Origin: Formicarius rufipectus
Lineage: Eukaryota > Chordata > Aves > Passeriformes > Formicariidae
Length of the DNA: 64,000 bases
Direction: 5' to 3'
Assembly (NCBI GenBank): GCA_013399695.1
Contig: VXAU01001099.1
Coordinates: forward strand, 4,164,241 to 4,228,240
Shown here: one piece after another, positions 37,150 to 50,581 of the stretch
Layout: every line of letters starts with the position of its first letter
Numbering within the stretch: the stretch's first letter is position 1
The notes under the pieces: model-generated
The model's database searches: none
What the model was told of the DNA's origin: nothing
Seen by the model: only the letters and a program-made list of their open reading frames with translations
Made by a program: the position numbers and the translations under genes

Positions 37150-39994
37150 GTGAGCTGAGCCCTGGTGTTGTATCTGGGCCACAGCAAACCAAGTCTGAAC
37201 TACTCTCAATTCTTTCTTTGACAAGGATGGTAACAAAAAAACCCCACAAACCAAAAAGAACCCCCCAGGAAAAAAAAATAGCAGGACAGGTGAAAAAAGC
37301 ACAGACAAAAGAAGGGCAGCAAGTGGTTTGCAATAACTTTCATACTGAAGTTTTCAGTGATTTTTTCAGTATTTCTTGAGGGGGCTTTTTTTCCGATTTT
37401 TTTCTCCTTTCCAACAGGAATAATTTTTGAAATTCCACCATTTTTGTTTAAAGTTCTCATGGTATCAGACTTAATTTTGAGAAATACAAATCTGCTTTTC
37501 CTTGAGAACCAATTGCAATTAATTATTTGAAGCATTGCGAGCAGTACTAGCCAGTATTTTCATTAGTAGTTAAACACCACCACGCTGAGAAAGATAAAAG
37601 GGATTTCTCTTAAATCCACCTGCAACCCAGATAATTACAGCAGTAACTCATTATATGTTAATACAACTCTGCTTCATTCCAGGTGTTAATGAGTTGTAAA
37701 ACACATTCCAGTTGGTTGCTGCAATGGTGGGATTATGAATCCCTTGCACAAACAGGTGCCATTTCTACTGTAGTCAGGGGGAATTAGTGCCACAGTGTGG
37801 CTACTCAAATAACCCTGCCTGATGTAATTTACTGCAGCCAGGCAGTTGGTGTCAGCATGGACACTGCAGGAAACTTGCTTTGCACAAAAGGCAGCAGTGA
37901 TTGCCATGACGTTTTCTGTTGTTATTATCACACAGTTAGTTGCTCAATTAGAGAACCAGACATGGGAAGATTTTTAACACAACGAAATATATCATTAGGG
38001 AAAGAGCTTCTTTTTTCCTTAACATCGAGGCTGTCTGTGATCCTTGGGCCACTTTTTGGTGTCATTTGTTTAATGCACTTTTAAGATTAAGATGAATTAA
38101 TTCCTTATAATTAGTGTATTTGGTAAGAAGAGTTTCAAACGGATTTACAGTCCCTGATGCATTCAAGATCAAAATTAGTGTTGATGGAGGTTTGTGAGAA
38201 ATGCAGTCCATTGAGGGATTCATTAAAGCTTTAGACAGTTAAATGTGCTGGCCAAAATATGCATAGCCAGTAATTTATCAATTCAGTTTCTCCTCCTGCT
38301 TCCAGGTCACAGACAAGCACACACTGCAGTGCCCACCAGTTCATTTGTTAGTTGTGACTATTCAGCTGATGTTTAGGGCAAAGACTGCTCAGTCTTCGAA
38401 GGCTCATGAACTGAACTCACTGCTGCAAGTACTCTGTCATCTTATTTTAGGCTACACAACTGATCTACAGTCCTGAAGGGTCTGCTCTCTGACTGAATGA
38501 CAGTGGATTGAATAATTTACTGGATCCTGAATTCTCTGAGTATCTAGAAAAAGCAGCTAAAACAGTGGAGAGGCTGTCACATGCAGCTGAAGTTTTCCAT
38601 GCCTGTCTTCCCCAAGCATATTATGTTCTTGATATAAGTGGTGAAGCCCTGGCTTTCAAATAGCCCAGTTTCTCTCTGACTTCATTGACAGCCCACCTTA
38701 CATTCACTTCTCTCATCATCTTAACAAGGAGGTGGTGCTTGTATGTGCAGGGATGAGTCTTCCTGGAAAGGTGTGCTTCCCAGGCAGTCCCTTTACTTTC
38801 ATTAAGTAAAATGCAAATGCTTTTTCTGTGCCGAAATAACAGATGGGGCACTTGCTCTCCAATAAATGTTTGAGGGTGAATGCTGGTTTGCATCCAAGCA
38901 AGATGATTTCAGATTGCCAAATGCATAATGTCCTTGCATAATGCACAGTGTATAAGCCTGGTAGCAGGATCAGTGGATCAGTTCACCCCAACTTACCAGT
39001 TTTAAAATGGGCTTTGATATGCTCTTGATTGGAAATATATGAAAATGGCCTGTGATAGTGGGGAGGATTCGTGGTTGATTCTGGACTCCAGACTGTGTTC
39101 TTAATCATGTGGGGTCCTCTGAATTAAAACTGTTCATGTGAGAGTTGCAGGCATAAGCAAAAGCAGGATGGACGTGGTGAGCTGGATCCCTAGCAATAGC
39201 TGACTGGATCTTGAGTCATCTCAGCAGGGGAATGTGTAGGAAGAGCCCTCTGGGAAAGAAGAGGAAAGTTCCAAATGTTCTGGAAAACTTTTGCGGTTTT
39301 TCCAGTATCTCCAGAGGCTATTGAGAGTATTTTCAGGGTCTACAGCGCAAAAGACTCAGACTTGTCTGAGACCACTGCATAATTTCTTGGCTGTTTTGGT
39401 TTATTCATCTCATTCACATTATTTTACCAAGACAGAAGATGCATTTGTGACACCTTCATCCACCTAGGTTGTGACACTGATTTAATGTCTGTCGGTTTCC
39501 ATCAGTCATTACAGAAGCTGTATAGGGAGCAACTAACGTGCAGACAGACAGGAATTACTTCCAGCTTCAGGAAAGTATTTAAGCATGTGTTTTTCTTTAA
39601 GGATATGCTAAGTCCCTTGACTTGGGTAGGATTTAAGCACATCTAAAGCACTCTTCTCTAATAGAGATTGTTTCCTGAAGGATCCATTGGGGCTGGACTG
39701 ATCCCTGCCTTGATTCAACCTTTGGTGCTTCCCCCTGTTATCCATTAGAAGAAAAGAATGATTTATCAGCCTTAAACCAGATGGACTGTATCCTAAACAG
39801 TAGAGATCCCTATGGGTAAGAAGAACTGCTGGATCATTCTGTCCAGGGCCTGTATTATACTCAGGTATCCCCATGTTGTGGCCCATTAGTACAAAACACG
39901 TTTAAAACATCATTGGTCATAGGCTCTTACTGAATATGCTCCTTCTGTTTAATATTGTAGATAATTGAATTGTTGTCCTCTGGTCGTGTTTCAG
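37150..39994 (+). other. KALRN: KALRN intron, 2.8 kb
   Basis: A GT-AG phase-0 intron between spectrin repeats 7 and 8. It has an A/C-rich tract at 37232-37279 about 80 nt past the donor, then unique sequence. No exon recognised. Confidence 0.85.
37232..37279. repeat. A/C-rich low-complexity tract
   Basis: A runs broken by CCCC and CCCCCC. It creates long Phe/Gly/Leu-rich minus-strand open frames that are artefacts. Confidence 0.75.
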
Positions 39995-40144
39995 GTGTGC
40001 AGTGTATTAGAGAGTTTGGAGCAAGAATACAGACGGGATGAAGACTGGTGTGGAGGTCGAGATAAACTTGGACCGGCAGCTGAGATAGACCATGTCATCC
40101 CTCTGATCAGCAAACATCTGGAGCAGAAGGAGGCTTTTCTCAAG
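39995..40144 (+). CDS. KALRN: KALRN exon: spectrin repeat 8, first part (residues 350-399)
   Basis: The 150-nt exon (50 codons, phase 0 at both ends) reads VCSVLESLEQEYRRDEDWCG, then GRDKLGPAAEIDHVIPLISK and HLEQKEAFLK. TRIO has YKREEDWCGGADKLGPNSET, so RRDEDWCGGRDKLGPAAEI marks kalirin. The acceptor is TTTCAG. The donor is AAG|gtctca, which departs from consensus at +3 to +6; the boundary is nevertheless fixed, because EAFLK joins exactly to ACTLARR in the next exon and the intron reads a stop two codons later. A weak donor next to a frame-neutral exon length makes skipping conceivable. Confidence 0.95.
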
Positions 40145-41060
40145 GTCTCATTTTAGTTCTCTAATAAATCAGGAAAACTCCCCATTAATTAGACCATTTA
40201 GAGCAGAGTTGGTAAGTTTGAGAGGATGCTCTGAGATGTAATTCCAGTTCAGCTGCTGGTTGACTCTATAAACCCTAGCCTAATTTTACTTGTTACAGCA
40301 GGAGTAATGAGCATTATAATCAATGTATATCTCAGAGAGATGTCACCAGGACTAGTTGGGTGATATCTGCATTGCACTTGCAGGATGTTTGTTGTTGTGC
40401 TGATTCAAAGTTAGAATTCTCAAAATTGCATTATAAATGACAGGTTTTACACGTAATTTTGGTGTTGGGTTATACAAACCATCCAGCATTTCAAAATGTG
40501 TCCTCCAAGCCAGTAACTGAAGAACTAATAACATCTGAAGCAATTGTATCTCTGCGAGGCCACACGAGGATGGAGGCAGAGGTTTTTTCCTGCCTCCCGG
40601 CTGCTGCTTTGTAAGAACTATGGAGCTGACAGGCTGACAAATGAACTTTCAGCCCATCTTCCACTGAAACTGATACACAACATGAAAATGTGCTTAAGAA
40701 ATTATGCCTCTGGATTGTATATTTTTTTGAAACAATGAGTACTTTTCTTGAGAAATGAATTAGGTTTGATTAGACTGAAAATGTGTGAGGTACCAGTTCT
40801 TTACAACTAGTTGTTTTATTATTGCCATTAATTGCCTTAGTATGTAAAATAAGCCATTCTATTAAAATTTACTTACGCTGTAATAGATTTATAAGACTGT
40901 TAAATTATTATCTGAGTTTATTGACTCTTAGCTGAAATCCTAATCTTCCCAGGTGAAACAGAACTTCTCCCTGGAAAATAAGCAGAGAACTCCCTTGGAT
41001 CCCTTTTGCTTTCTTTGCTCATCCTTACTGATTCTGTCTGGTGGGGGCTGTTTTTCCTAG
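40145..41060 (+). other. KALRN: KALRN intron, 0.9 kb
   Basis: A GT-AG phase-0 intron inside spectrin repeat 8, starting with the weak donor gtctca and ending in TTTTTCCTAG. Unique AT-rich sequence; no repeats or other genes recognised. Confidence 0.88.
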
Positions 41061-41175
41061 GCGTGTACCCTGGCCCGAAGGAACGCCGAGGTGTTCCTCA
41101 AGTACATCCACAGGAACAACGTGAGCATGCCCGGAGTAGCGAGCCATACAAGAGGGCCCGAGCAGCAAGTGAAAG
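41061..41175 (+). CDS. KALRN: KALRN exon: spectrin repeat 8, middle (residues 400-437)
   Basis: The 115-nt exon reads ACTLARRNAEVFLKYIHRNN, then VSMPGVASHTRGPEQQVK, and leaves 1 nt of an Ala codon before the donor gttggt. It covers helix B and the loop to helix C; the VSMPGVASHTRGP loop is the most divergent part (TRIO: VSMPGMVTHIKAPEQQ; mammalian kalirin, as I recall, VSMPSVASHTRG). The acceptor is TTCCTAG. The donor lacks the usual purine at +3. With 43777-43892 (116 nt) it makes 231 nt, so the pair could be removed together in frame. Confidence 0.95.
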
Positions 41176-43776
41176 GTTGGTGCACTGCTGCAGCGACAGC
41201 ACTAAAGGTTTTTTTTTTGTTTCCCCCTCTGCTCTCTGGTCATCCTGAAGTCTGTGCACGTGCTGAGAAGGCACCCAAAGTTTTGCTGTCTGCTATCACT
41301 AAGCGATGCCTGCACCTGACACCTTCAGCAGTGGCAGTGAGGCTCTCAGAAAGGGATCCCTCCTCTGCCAGGCATGAGTTCTGACACAGAATTTGCTGCT
41401 GCAGGTGGTAATAGGGGTAAAAGAAAAGGTGTTTGAAGCACAGGCTACTTTTGTCAGAAGAGTCCATGGACATGGCACTGCTCCATTCCCCGCCATGTAG
41501 GTTGTTACCTGAGATGAGCAGACACTGTTTTGCCTCAGGATCTAAAAATGCATAGACCAATAGGTACATATCAAATACGTGGTCTGGATGCGTCCTGTTG
41601 TTGCTGAGCACTTGACAGTGATGAACCCCAAACTTATTTGTCCTTAGGATGGATCTGCTATTTTTTTTGCCCCTGGAATTCTGTTTGATGTCCTACTACA
41701 TCTAACAATCACCAGCAAAAGTACCTGCCTAGAGTTATTTTCCTTTGGTCAAAAGATCAACATTTACAATCAGATAATACATCTGACGTGTTTGAAATGC
41801 TTTGAATCTTCTGGTTAATTAACCAGTTGTTAGTCTTTGGCAAGAAATGCTGTGAGGTACAGATAGGAATGAACAAAATGACCCTGCAGAAATAAGCCAT
41901 TTTTGCTATTATTACTGGCTTCCTTACAAGCTGCAGAAAGCAACAGGTTAAGAACAGCACAGTCATTACATGCATGGGAGGGATAGAAACTCTGGTTATA
42001 CACAGAAAATGAAAATGGTGCTACTGAAGAGGTTATTTTCCTTTCTCTCAATACCAGTTCTTCAATGTCAAGATGACTTCATTCAGCTTTCACCCACTGC
42101 TGTGTCAAATGCTTGGCACTGTTATGGAGCTTTGTTCCTTACAGATGAAAATCATGGGAAAGCTAATCAAGCCCTGACTCAGCAAGACCTTAAATGTGCT
42201 CCTGATACGAGCTTGTGAGTGCTTCTTGCTGAGCTTGTTGGAAATGATTCCCTTATGTAAAAATCAGTTTGTATGCTAGTACCTTTGCAAGCTAAATATG
42301 GAAATCTTGTGCCTTGTTACTCTATCCACAGAAAATGTTTGGACACTTTAGTTCAGAATAAAAGCACCATTTATTAGGATGTTTATTGTGCTTCCAACGA
42401 AGTTATTAATACAAAGCCAAAACTAGTTTTATTTGGCATAAACTGTTTATGCAGAGACCTGATGTAGAGCACCTATGGCAAGCTCCAAGTTGCCTTTGTC
42501 ACTCAGACCAAGTTCCCAATGTCTTCAGCAGGGACTAGGCTAGGTTTTGCAATTAACTTCAGTATTACATATTTTTTTGACTGTAGTCAGTGTCACACTT
42601 GGATGTAGGGAGAGATACATCCAAATCTGTTTGCCACCTGTGTTGATACATAAGCAGTAAATGTCAATGCATTCATAGAGGTCTTAGGGTTAGTAACAGG
42701 TGCTGTAAATGACCTGCAGTCACTATAAGGGGTTGAGAACCTGCCTCAGTGTGGGAACAGACAAGAGTGTGGATGCTGCCCGGGCTGCCTGTGCCTGAGA
42801 CCCTTCTGCTCTGCTGGGAAGGTGGGCTGGGGCTGCCTCACCTGGCCAGGGAGCACCTGAGCTCCATCCACAGCCACGGATGACACATGACTCAGCTCAG
42901 TTTAAGTAGGAAAACTCCAGTTTAACTAAGGTTTGTGTTAGCCATATAGTGTAAATCTCTTGCACTCTCTCTCTCTCTCAACACTGTCTTTTTGGTTAAA
43001 CCCATGGTACTTTTTCAAGAGTTGAATCACACCCATTTATCAAGTTGATATGTTCTGACTGAGCACTTGGGATTTGAAGGAGAGCATGTGTGTCCTAGAT
43101 GCAAAGGAGAAGCAGATCTCTTGCGGGGCTCCTCCTAAATCCAGGTGTCTGTCACAACTCCATTGCACAGAAAACAGTTTAGAGGACCATTACCAGACCT
43201 CAGCCCAAAATTGCTACCCAAGAATAACTGCATGGGGAACACAGAGAGACAACACAGCTGTAAGGAAATCTTACCAGGTATGTCAAACTGGGGGCTCAGG
43301 TCTGAATTAAATTCAGTCATGACCAGAGCTCTAATGGCAGAATAGGCCTTGGGCCCAAGTTCTGGGTAGTCTGTGGCCAGAGCGACAGAGGAGGCAGTAA
43401 AAGGGCAACTCTCCCATGCCAGCTGGTACCAGACTCCTGAAATAAGGAACAGAAGAGAATGAAAGGACTAAAAAATTTTGTAACCTGCTGTATTTACTGG
43501 CATAAATCCCGAACTATATTCTAACATATTTTCCTGTACCAGATAATGTTGCAACTGCACTTTCTTTGTGGTGGTTTTTTGAGTATGTGGTTTGTTTGAT
43601 TTGGTTTTAAAGCAACCTCTTTGAATCAGTGCTTATTTTTAAGAAGTACAGTCTTGGGCAGTCTTGCTCTTGGGAATATGGTCCAGGCAGAGTGGTTAAA
43701 TTCAGCTTTTTATGGCTTATTTCTGTATGCACTCAAAGAATCCCTGGTCATGCAGGTGTTTTCCTTTGGCCCACAG
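41176..43776 (+). other. KALRN: KALRN intron, 2.6 kb
   Basis: A GT-AG phase-1 intron in spectrin repeat 8. Contents: a T run at 41208-41219, a locally GC-rich patch about 42760-42890 followed by an AP-1-like TGACTCA near 42888, a (CT)n microsatellite (42965-42979) and a T/G-rich tract (43561-43609). No exon recognised. Confidence 0.85.
42965..42979. repeat. (CT)n microsatellite
   Basis: Seven and a half CT units in the intron; not next to any splice site. Confidence 0.85.
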
Positions 43777-43892
43777 CCATTCTGAGCGAACTGTTGCAGA
43801 GGGAGAACCGGGTCCTTCACTTCTGGACCCTGAAGAAGCGGCGATTAGATCAGTGCCAACAGTACGTTGTCTTTGAGCGCAGTGCCAAGCAG
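43777..43892 (+). CDS. KALRN: KALRN exon: spectrin repeat 8, helix C (residues 438-476)
   Basis: The 116-nt exon starts with 2 nt completing Ala, then ILSELLQRENRVLHFWTLKK, RRLDQCQQYVVFERSAKQ, and ends in phase 0 before the donor gtagtg. TRIO has LNELFQRENRVLHYWTMRKR, so LSELLQ and HFWTLKKRR point to kalirin. The helix is very basic (KKRR). The acceptor is CCCACAG. It closes a three-exon, 127-codon spectrin block, the only one of the five here split by two introns. Confidence 0.97.
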
Positions 43893-44488
43893 GTAGTGTA
43901 AAACCCCCTCGTTGTCCTTCTGTCCTGGCAGTGTGTGAACACGTCCTCTATTTATGTAGTGCCCCTGTGTGGGGTTCCTGTTGCAATTTCAAGTTGTATT
44001 TAAACACTCTAACTTTTGAAAACATGACAAATAGAGATTTTTTTTTTTTTTAAACAGCTGAAGACAGTTCCAAGACCCAGCAACATAACTCAGTAGTTCT
44101 GCTGCCTCAGATTAATTTCTGTATTTGTTCATTTGTTTGAAAATAAATACATGTGCAAACTTATTTTATGGAGCTATTACTGAATGATAAAACTGCTTTT
44201 CCTGTGTGAAGATTTATCTGTATATAGGTAGTATAGGTAGAATTCCCTGCGCTCCTTTTTGTCCTAGAAATCCTTTGTATCCTTTCCCACCTGTCTTCAT
44301 TACTTTGTTCTTTCTGTGTGATTCTAGAAAGGGTGTTAGTATACACAGTACTAAGTCCCAGTGGATTTGATATCCCTTATTTGACAAGTTTGGTTTTTGG
44401 TTTGTTTGTTTTTTTGTCAAAAGTTTAGTTCTTGAAATACAAAGACTGTTTATTTTGGTTTTTCTTTGTTTGTTTTTGACATTCACAG
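43893..44488 (+). other. KALRN: KALRN intron, 0.6 kb
   Basis: A GT-AG phase-0 intron between spectrin repeats 8 and 9. It has a 14-nt T run (44038-44051) and T/G-rich tracts (44389-44417, 44450-44478); the last one directly forms the polypyrimidine tract of the following acceptor. Confidence 0.88.
44389..44478. repeat. T/G-rich tracts abutting an acceptor
   Basis: Two blocks of T runs broken by GG or G (44389-44417 and 44450-44478) separated by ordinary sequence. The second ends 10 nt before the acceptor CACAG at 44488 and so doubles as splice signal. Confidence 0.75.
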
Positions 44489-44611
44489 GCCTTAGACTGG
44501 ATCCAAGAAACAGGAGAATATTACCTCTCTACTCACAACTCCACAGGGGAATCAGCAGAAGAAACTCAGGAACTCCTGAAGGAATATGGGGAATTCAGAG
44601 TACCTGCCAAG
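44489..44611 (+). CDS. KALRN: KALRN exon: spectrin repeat 9, first part (residues 477-517)
   Basis: The 123-nt exon (41 codons, phase 0 at both ends) reads ALDWIQETGEYYLSTHNSTG, then ESAEETQELLKEYGEFRVPA and K, before the donor gtaaac. ALDWIQETGE holds the helix-A Trp; TQELLKEYGEF is the start of helix B. TRIO has ALEWIHDNGEFYLSTHTSTG and KEHEEFQITAK, so kalirin fits. The segment YYLSTHNSTGESAEE differs from the mammalian form I remember (FYLSTHTSTGETTEE), making this a locally variable loop. The Asn-Ser-Thr sequon is not meaningful for glycosylation in a cytosolic protein. Confidence 0.97.
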
Positions 44612-47029
44612 GTAAACAGTGGCTTTAATCTAATTATACCATCTGCCTTAGTCTGTATATATGGACCTATTTCAATGCCTTAAATCTATAATAATATTCT
44701 CTTGATTTTATATTTGCCTTCTAACATTTCTAGCCCAGAAGATAAATGTCCTTTGAGAACTGTGATCTTTCATTTTTAGCAAGACACAGACATAAAAAAA
44801 AAGGTTTTTAACACCTTGGTCAGTACTGATTACAGAGCATTTTTATTCTGATCAGTAGGAAAAGAAAGTCTGTTTGCATACAGATTCACAGCAACCTAAT
44901 GAGACATACCCTAATTCCAACATCAATCATTCCAGAATGGTATAGAGCAGCTAATTGTTCTGAAGTCATCCAAGGCCATGTTGGATTCCTGGTCTCTTTC
45001 TTTTGTCATTAGGATTACAATTTACTTCACTAAATCCATCTGTGTTGATCATAGATGATCATTTATCTCATTAGAAATAATCTGGTGATCCCAAAAAAAT
45101 CCTTTAAATAGATGAGTTTTAAAACTGGGTTGAACAGTTTTTAATAGAAAACTGCATTACCAAGAATCTGTTAATTTATATAGAGCAATTCTGGGAAATC
45201 TGGTGGGGTTTACAGAGGAATGGTGATTGGATCTGCTTCAGACAAATTAATTCAACCCATAGGTAATTCTTAGGCAGTGAATCCACAGGGGTATTAACAG
45301 TCACTGATAAGGATGTAAATTGTGAAGTCAGACTGCAGGAAGACCATGGCTTTGGTATTATGTAGTTGCATTTCACTGTGTCCTGAAATTGATCTTCTAT
45401 AATCCTTAAATTCCTCATTAGGCTGTCCATGCTCTTATAGGTTTGATTCACAGGCTTTGTGGTGTTCTTGTCTCCTTTTTGCTTAGCTTGCATGTTTCTG
45501 AAAGTGTGAGGTAACTAGCAGTGGATGGAAGTTAATTTTATCAGACAGGACACATACAACATTCTTTTAACTACTTCTGAACTCTAACCACACATGATTA
45601 GTCTACCTGAAATTGTACTCCAATTCATAATTTTAATAATTTAAAATTTATAGGAATAATCAAAATTCATCCTGAAGTTTCCAAACTATTTCAACTCTCA
45701 ACTTAGCCTAGGATTAAGTTTCATGCCTTTTTAAATGCCTTGCTTCCTATTAACCATTACTGGTTCCTTACACTGACACATCTAGTCTTGCTCCCTAGGG
45801 CTCTAATAAATGACTTCCCTACTGCTGACCTAGAATATTTTCACTGCCATGTTCAATCTGGTAAATGCATGTCATTCTCAGACTGCTGTTATACTCAAAT
45901 TAAGCTGTAACTGAAAGTCTTCCTGATCCCAATCACTTTCTGGCCAGATCTATTGTTTGGAATGCTAAAGCACCAGTAGGTTTTGGCTATGAAATACCTT
46001 TTAAGTATGACAGGAAGTCAGATTTTTACATCTCCACATGTAGCCTTGCTTAGGTACTCTGTTAGGAAGATCTCCGATTCAGCTGTTCATTTGTTGTGGT
46101 GGTAAAATCTCTTGAATTTAGTTTTGAGTTTGAAATCTGCTAGATATTTCTGGTCTAATGTGCATTTGTCCATTTGTGGCCAGATGACTGATAATGTCAA
46201 GTACCTGACAGCATGTCTTGCTTTAGGCATGGTGGAAAGTCCTCTCCATCTCTGAAAAGAAATTTGCCAATGTCTTGGTTCCTGGGATAGATTTGGAATC
46301 GAAGTTGAAGTTTATAACGAGGTCCTTTGTGCCTGCTTTGCACAAAGTTCCTCAACATGGAAAACCATCGTAACTAAGGGACATTCAGAGCCCAGGTGGA
46401 ACAGAAAAGACCTCTGGAAGGTTTGAGGGCTCAGTGTGTGCTTTGGAGTTCAGGCATCTTTTAGTTGGTAATGTTCTGACTGCAACCAAAATACCGATGG
46501 AGAGTTTTATAGTAGACAATGAATTTGGATTTAAATTCTGTTTGTGTTTGAAACAGAGTAGTACTAACTCAAAATCACTTCCTGGCCTGATATGTGTATT
46601 AATGACCTGCCTAAAAAGGTCTGCAGAACCACCTACATATAGAGTTACTCAGAGTAACTTGATGTATTTTATGAGGTATGATGTTAGAATTCTGTGTCCT
46701 GCTCTGAGTCTCACAAAAAAATTAAGCTTTTGCTTATGGGAAGGAGGCTTGTCCAACTTCCAACATGTTTTCCTTATATATGTGTGTGTGTGTGGTTTCA
46801 AAAACTTGACTTTTTCTGTCTTCTGCAGCTTTGTAAGTGTCCTTCTAAAAATGTCATTCCTTTCATGTTTTACTGGGCAAAATTTTAAACATCTGATTCT
46901 GTCTAAGATGAAGCACGGGTACTCTTTACTGATGTCTAAAAACCTGTGATCTCCTTTTGATTTCTGTGCACATTAGAAGCAAAGGCACTAATAACAATGC
47001 AATATAACCAAGGACCTTGTTTTGGGCAG
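44612..47029 (+). other. KALRN: KALRN intron, 2.4 kb
   Basis: A GT-AG phase-0 intron in spectrin repeat 9. It includes the longest intronic plus-strand open frame (46434-46949, 171 codons), which has no recognisable domain and is probably chance, and a short TG run (46781-46793). The 3' end has a poor pyrimidine tract with several nearby AG dinucleotides before GGGCAG. Confidence 0.85.
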
Positions 47030-47212
47030 CAAACGAAGGAGAAGGTGAAGCTCCTCATCCAGTTGGCTGACAGTTTTGTAGAAAAAGGACACATACACGC
47101 CACTGAAATTCGGAAGTGGGTCACCACCGTTGACAAACGCTACCGGGACTTCTCTCTCCGCATGGGGAAATACCGCTACTCCCTGGAAAAAGCACTTGGC
47201 ATCAATACAGAG
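47030..47212 (+). CDS. KALRN: KALRN exon: spectrin repeat 9, second part (residues 518-578)
   Basis: The 183-nt exon (61 codons, phase 0 at both ends) reads QTKEKVKLLIQLADSFVEKG, HIHATEIRKWVTTVDKRYRD and FSLRMGKYRYSLEKALGINT, ending in E before the donor gtacag. TRIO has LADGFCEKGHAHAAEIKKCV, so SFVEKGHIHATEIRKW is kalirin. Helix C is RYRDFSLRMGKYRYSLEKAL. The acceptor TTGTTTTGGGCAG is weak (short, G-interrupted pyrimidine tract). This ends the spectrin array; what follows is the linker to the exchange domain. Confidence 0.97.
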
Positions 47213-48269
47213 GTACAGTAAGACCATGTCCTGCTGGGATTTTATACCAGAGCTGAAAGACACCGAGGACAGTGGAGGTGTGGTACAAATGATGCAGGAT
47301 TCTGTGTGCCCATTAGGTGCACTTAAAACTCAGCTAGCCTATCCAGCCTAGCTCAGAACTGCTCCTGAAATGAAAAGTTCCTGCTGTGGCAGCCCAGTGA
47401 TATGAACAGGACAGAGATGAAGATCTGAAAAGTTTCCTAAACAAATGGTTGCACCATTTGCCAGGAAACCATACAGCTATTGGGAAGGAGGGGAAAAGCA
47501 TCTGATTTGAATAAAAGTCTGTTTTAATTTTAGTATAAATTGTAAATCCTCCTCCCACACCATTATTTTGGGTTAAACTCAAATTTTGACTGTAAGTTTC
47601 CATTCTCTCATTCTTTGACATAAAAAAATTGATCTCTGAGTTGTTTTAGGTGACATAGGGCACACAAGAGAGACAAAAAGTAGAACCTCTTGCTGTGCCC
47701 TGGCCATAGTATTAAGGGGGAGTGCCAGAAACAGAAACACTTAAAAACCAAGGGTTCCTCAAAATTAAGTATCAAGAAAGAGGAATAAATTCCCTCACAC
47801 CCTCAAGTACTTTAAATGTACTGTTCCTTGTAGGGTCTGTGATTTACACAGAGTTACTAACCACAGCCTGGAAAGGTATTTCCGTGGTAAATGACCATTG
47901 AAAGTTGGGATTGTCTCTGCAAAGTTCTCTGCTTTGTCAGGCTATTATTTGTGCAGTCCCACACTAGGCAACTAATTTAAATGTGAAGGAACAAGGTAAA
48001 ACTTAGACATTTCTCATCAGTACCAATTCCTAGATTGGAGTATCAGTGAAGACTACAGTATCATAGTTGACTTTTTTTTTTTTTTTAAGATGTCTCTCTC
48101 ACCTTCTTCTCCTTCTCTTTGTAGTTCTACTTCTCCTGGAACGTCCTTCTTTTTGGCTTTTTCTTGCTTTTGTCCCTCCTCACCCATTTGATCTCATGAA
48201 CATGCTGCACACTTTGCACAACAAAGTAGGACTACAATGAATTTAAAATCTGTACTTCTTTTTTCCTAG
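47213..48269 (+). other. KALRN: KALRN intron, 1.1 kb
   Basis: A GT-AG phase-0 intron between the spectrin array and the GEF linker. It has a 15-nt T run (48072-48086) followed by a pyrimidine-rich stretch to about 48180, about 85 nt short of the acceptor. No exon recognised. Confidence 0.87.
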
Positions 48270-48388
48270 GATAACAAAGACCTAGAACTAGATATTATTC
48301 CAGCAAGTCTTTCAGACCGGGAGGTAAAACTGCGAGATGCAAATCATGAAGTCAATGAAGAAAAAAGGAAGTCGGCCAGAAAGAAAGA
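48270..48388 (+). CDS. KALRN: KALRN exon: linker between spectrin repeat 9 and DH1 (residues 579-617)
   Basis: The 119-nt exon reads DNKDLELDIIPASLSDREVK, then LRDANHEVNEEKRKSARKK, and ends with 2 nt of a Glu codon before the consensus-like donor gtatgt. The start is acidic and the end strongly basic (EEKRKSARKK), forming the hinge just before the catalytic fold. TRIO here reads SLQLDIIPASIPGSEVKLRD, so LSDREVKLRDANHEVNEEK is kalirin. The acceptor is TTTTTTCCTAG. The last split codon begins the DH1 first conserved region in the next exon. Confidence 0.97.

Positions 48389-50581
<2,193 letters not shown>

Noticed and set aside
37006..37535. Minus-strand open frames opposite the spectrin repeat 7 exon
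   Set aside because: Shadow of the real exon plus an A/C-rich tract; no independent evidence.
46434..46949. 171-codon plus-strand open frame
   Set aside because: Lies wholly in an intron, low-complexity and Cys/Leu/Phe/Ser-rich, no domain, no splice or promoter context; consistent with chance in AT-rich DNA.
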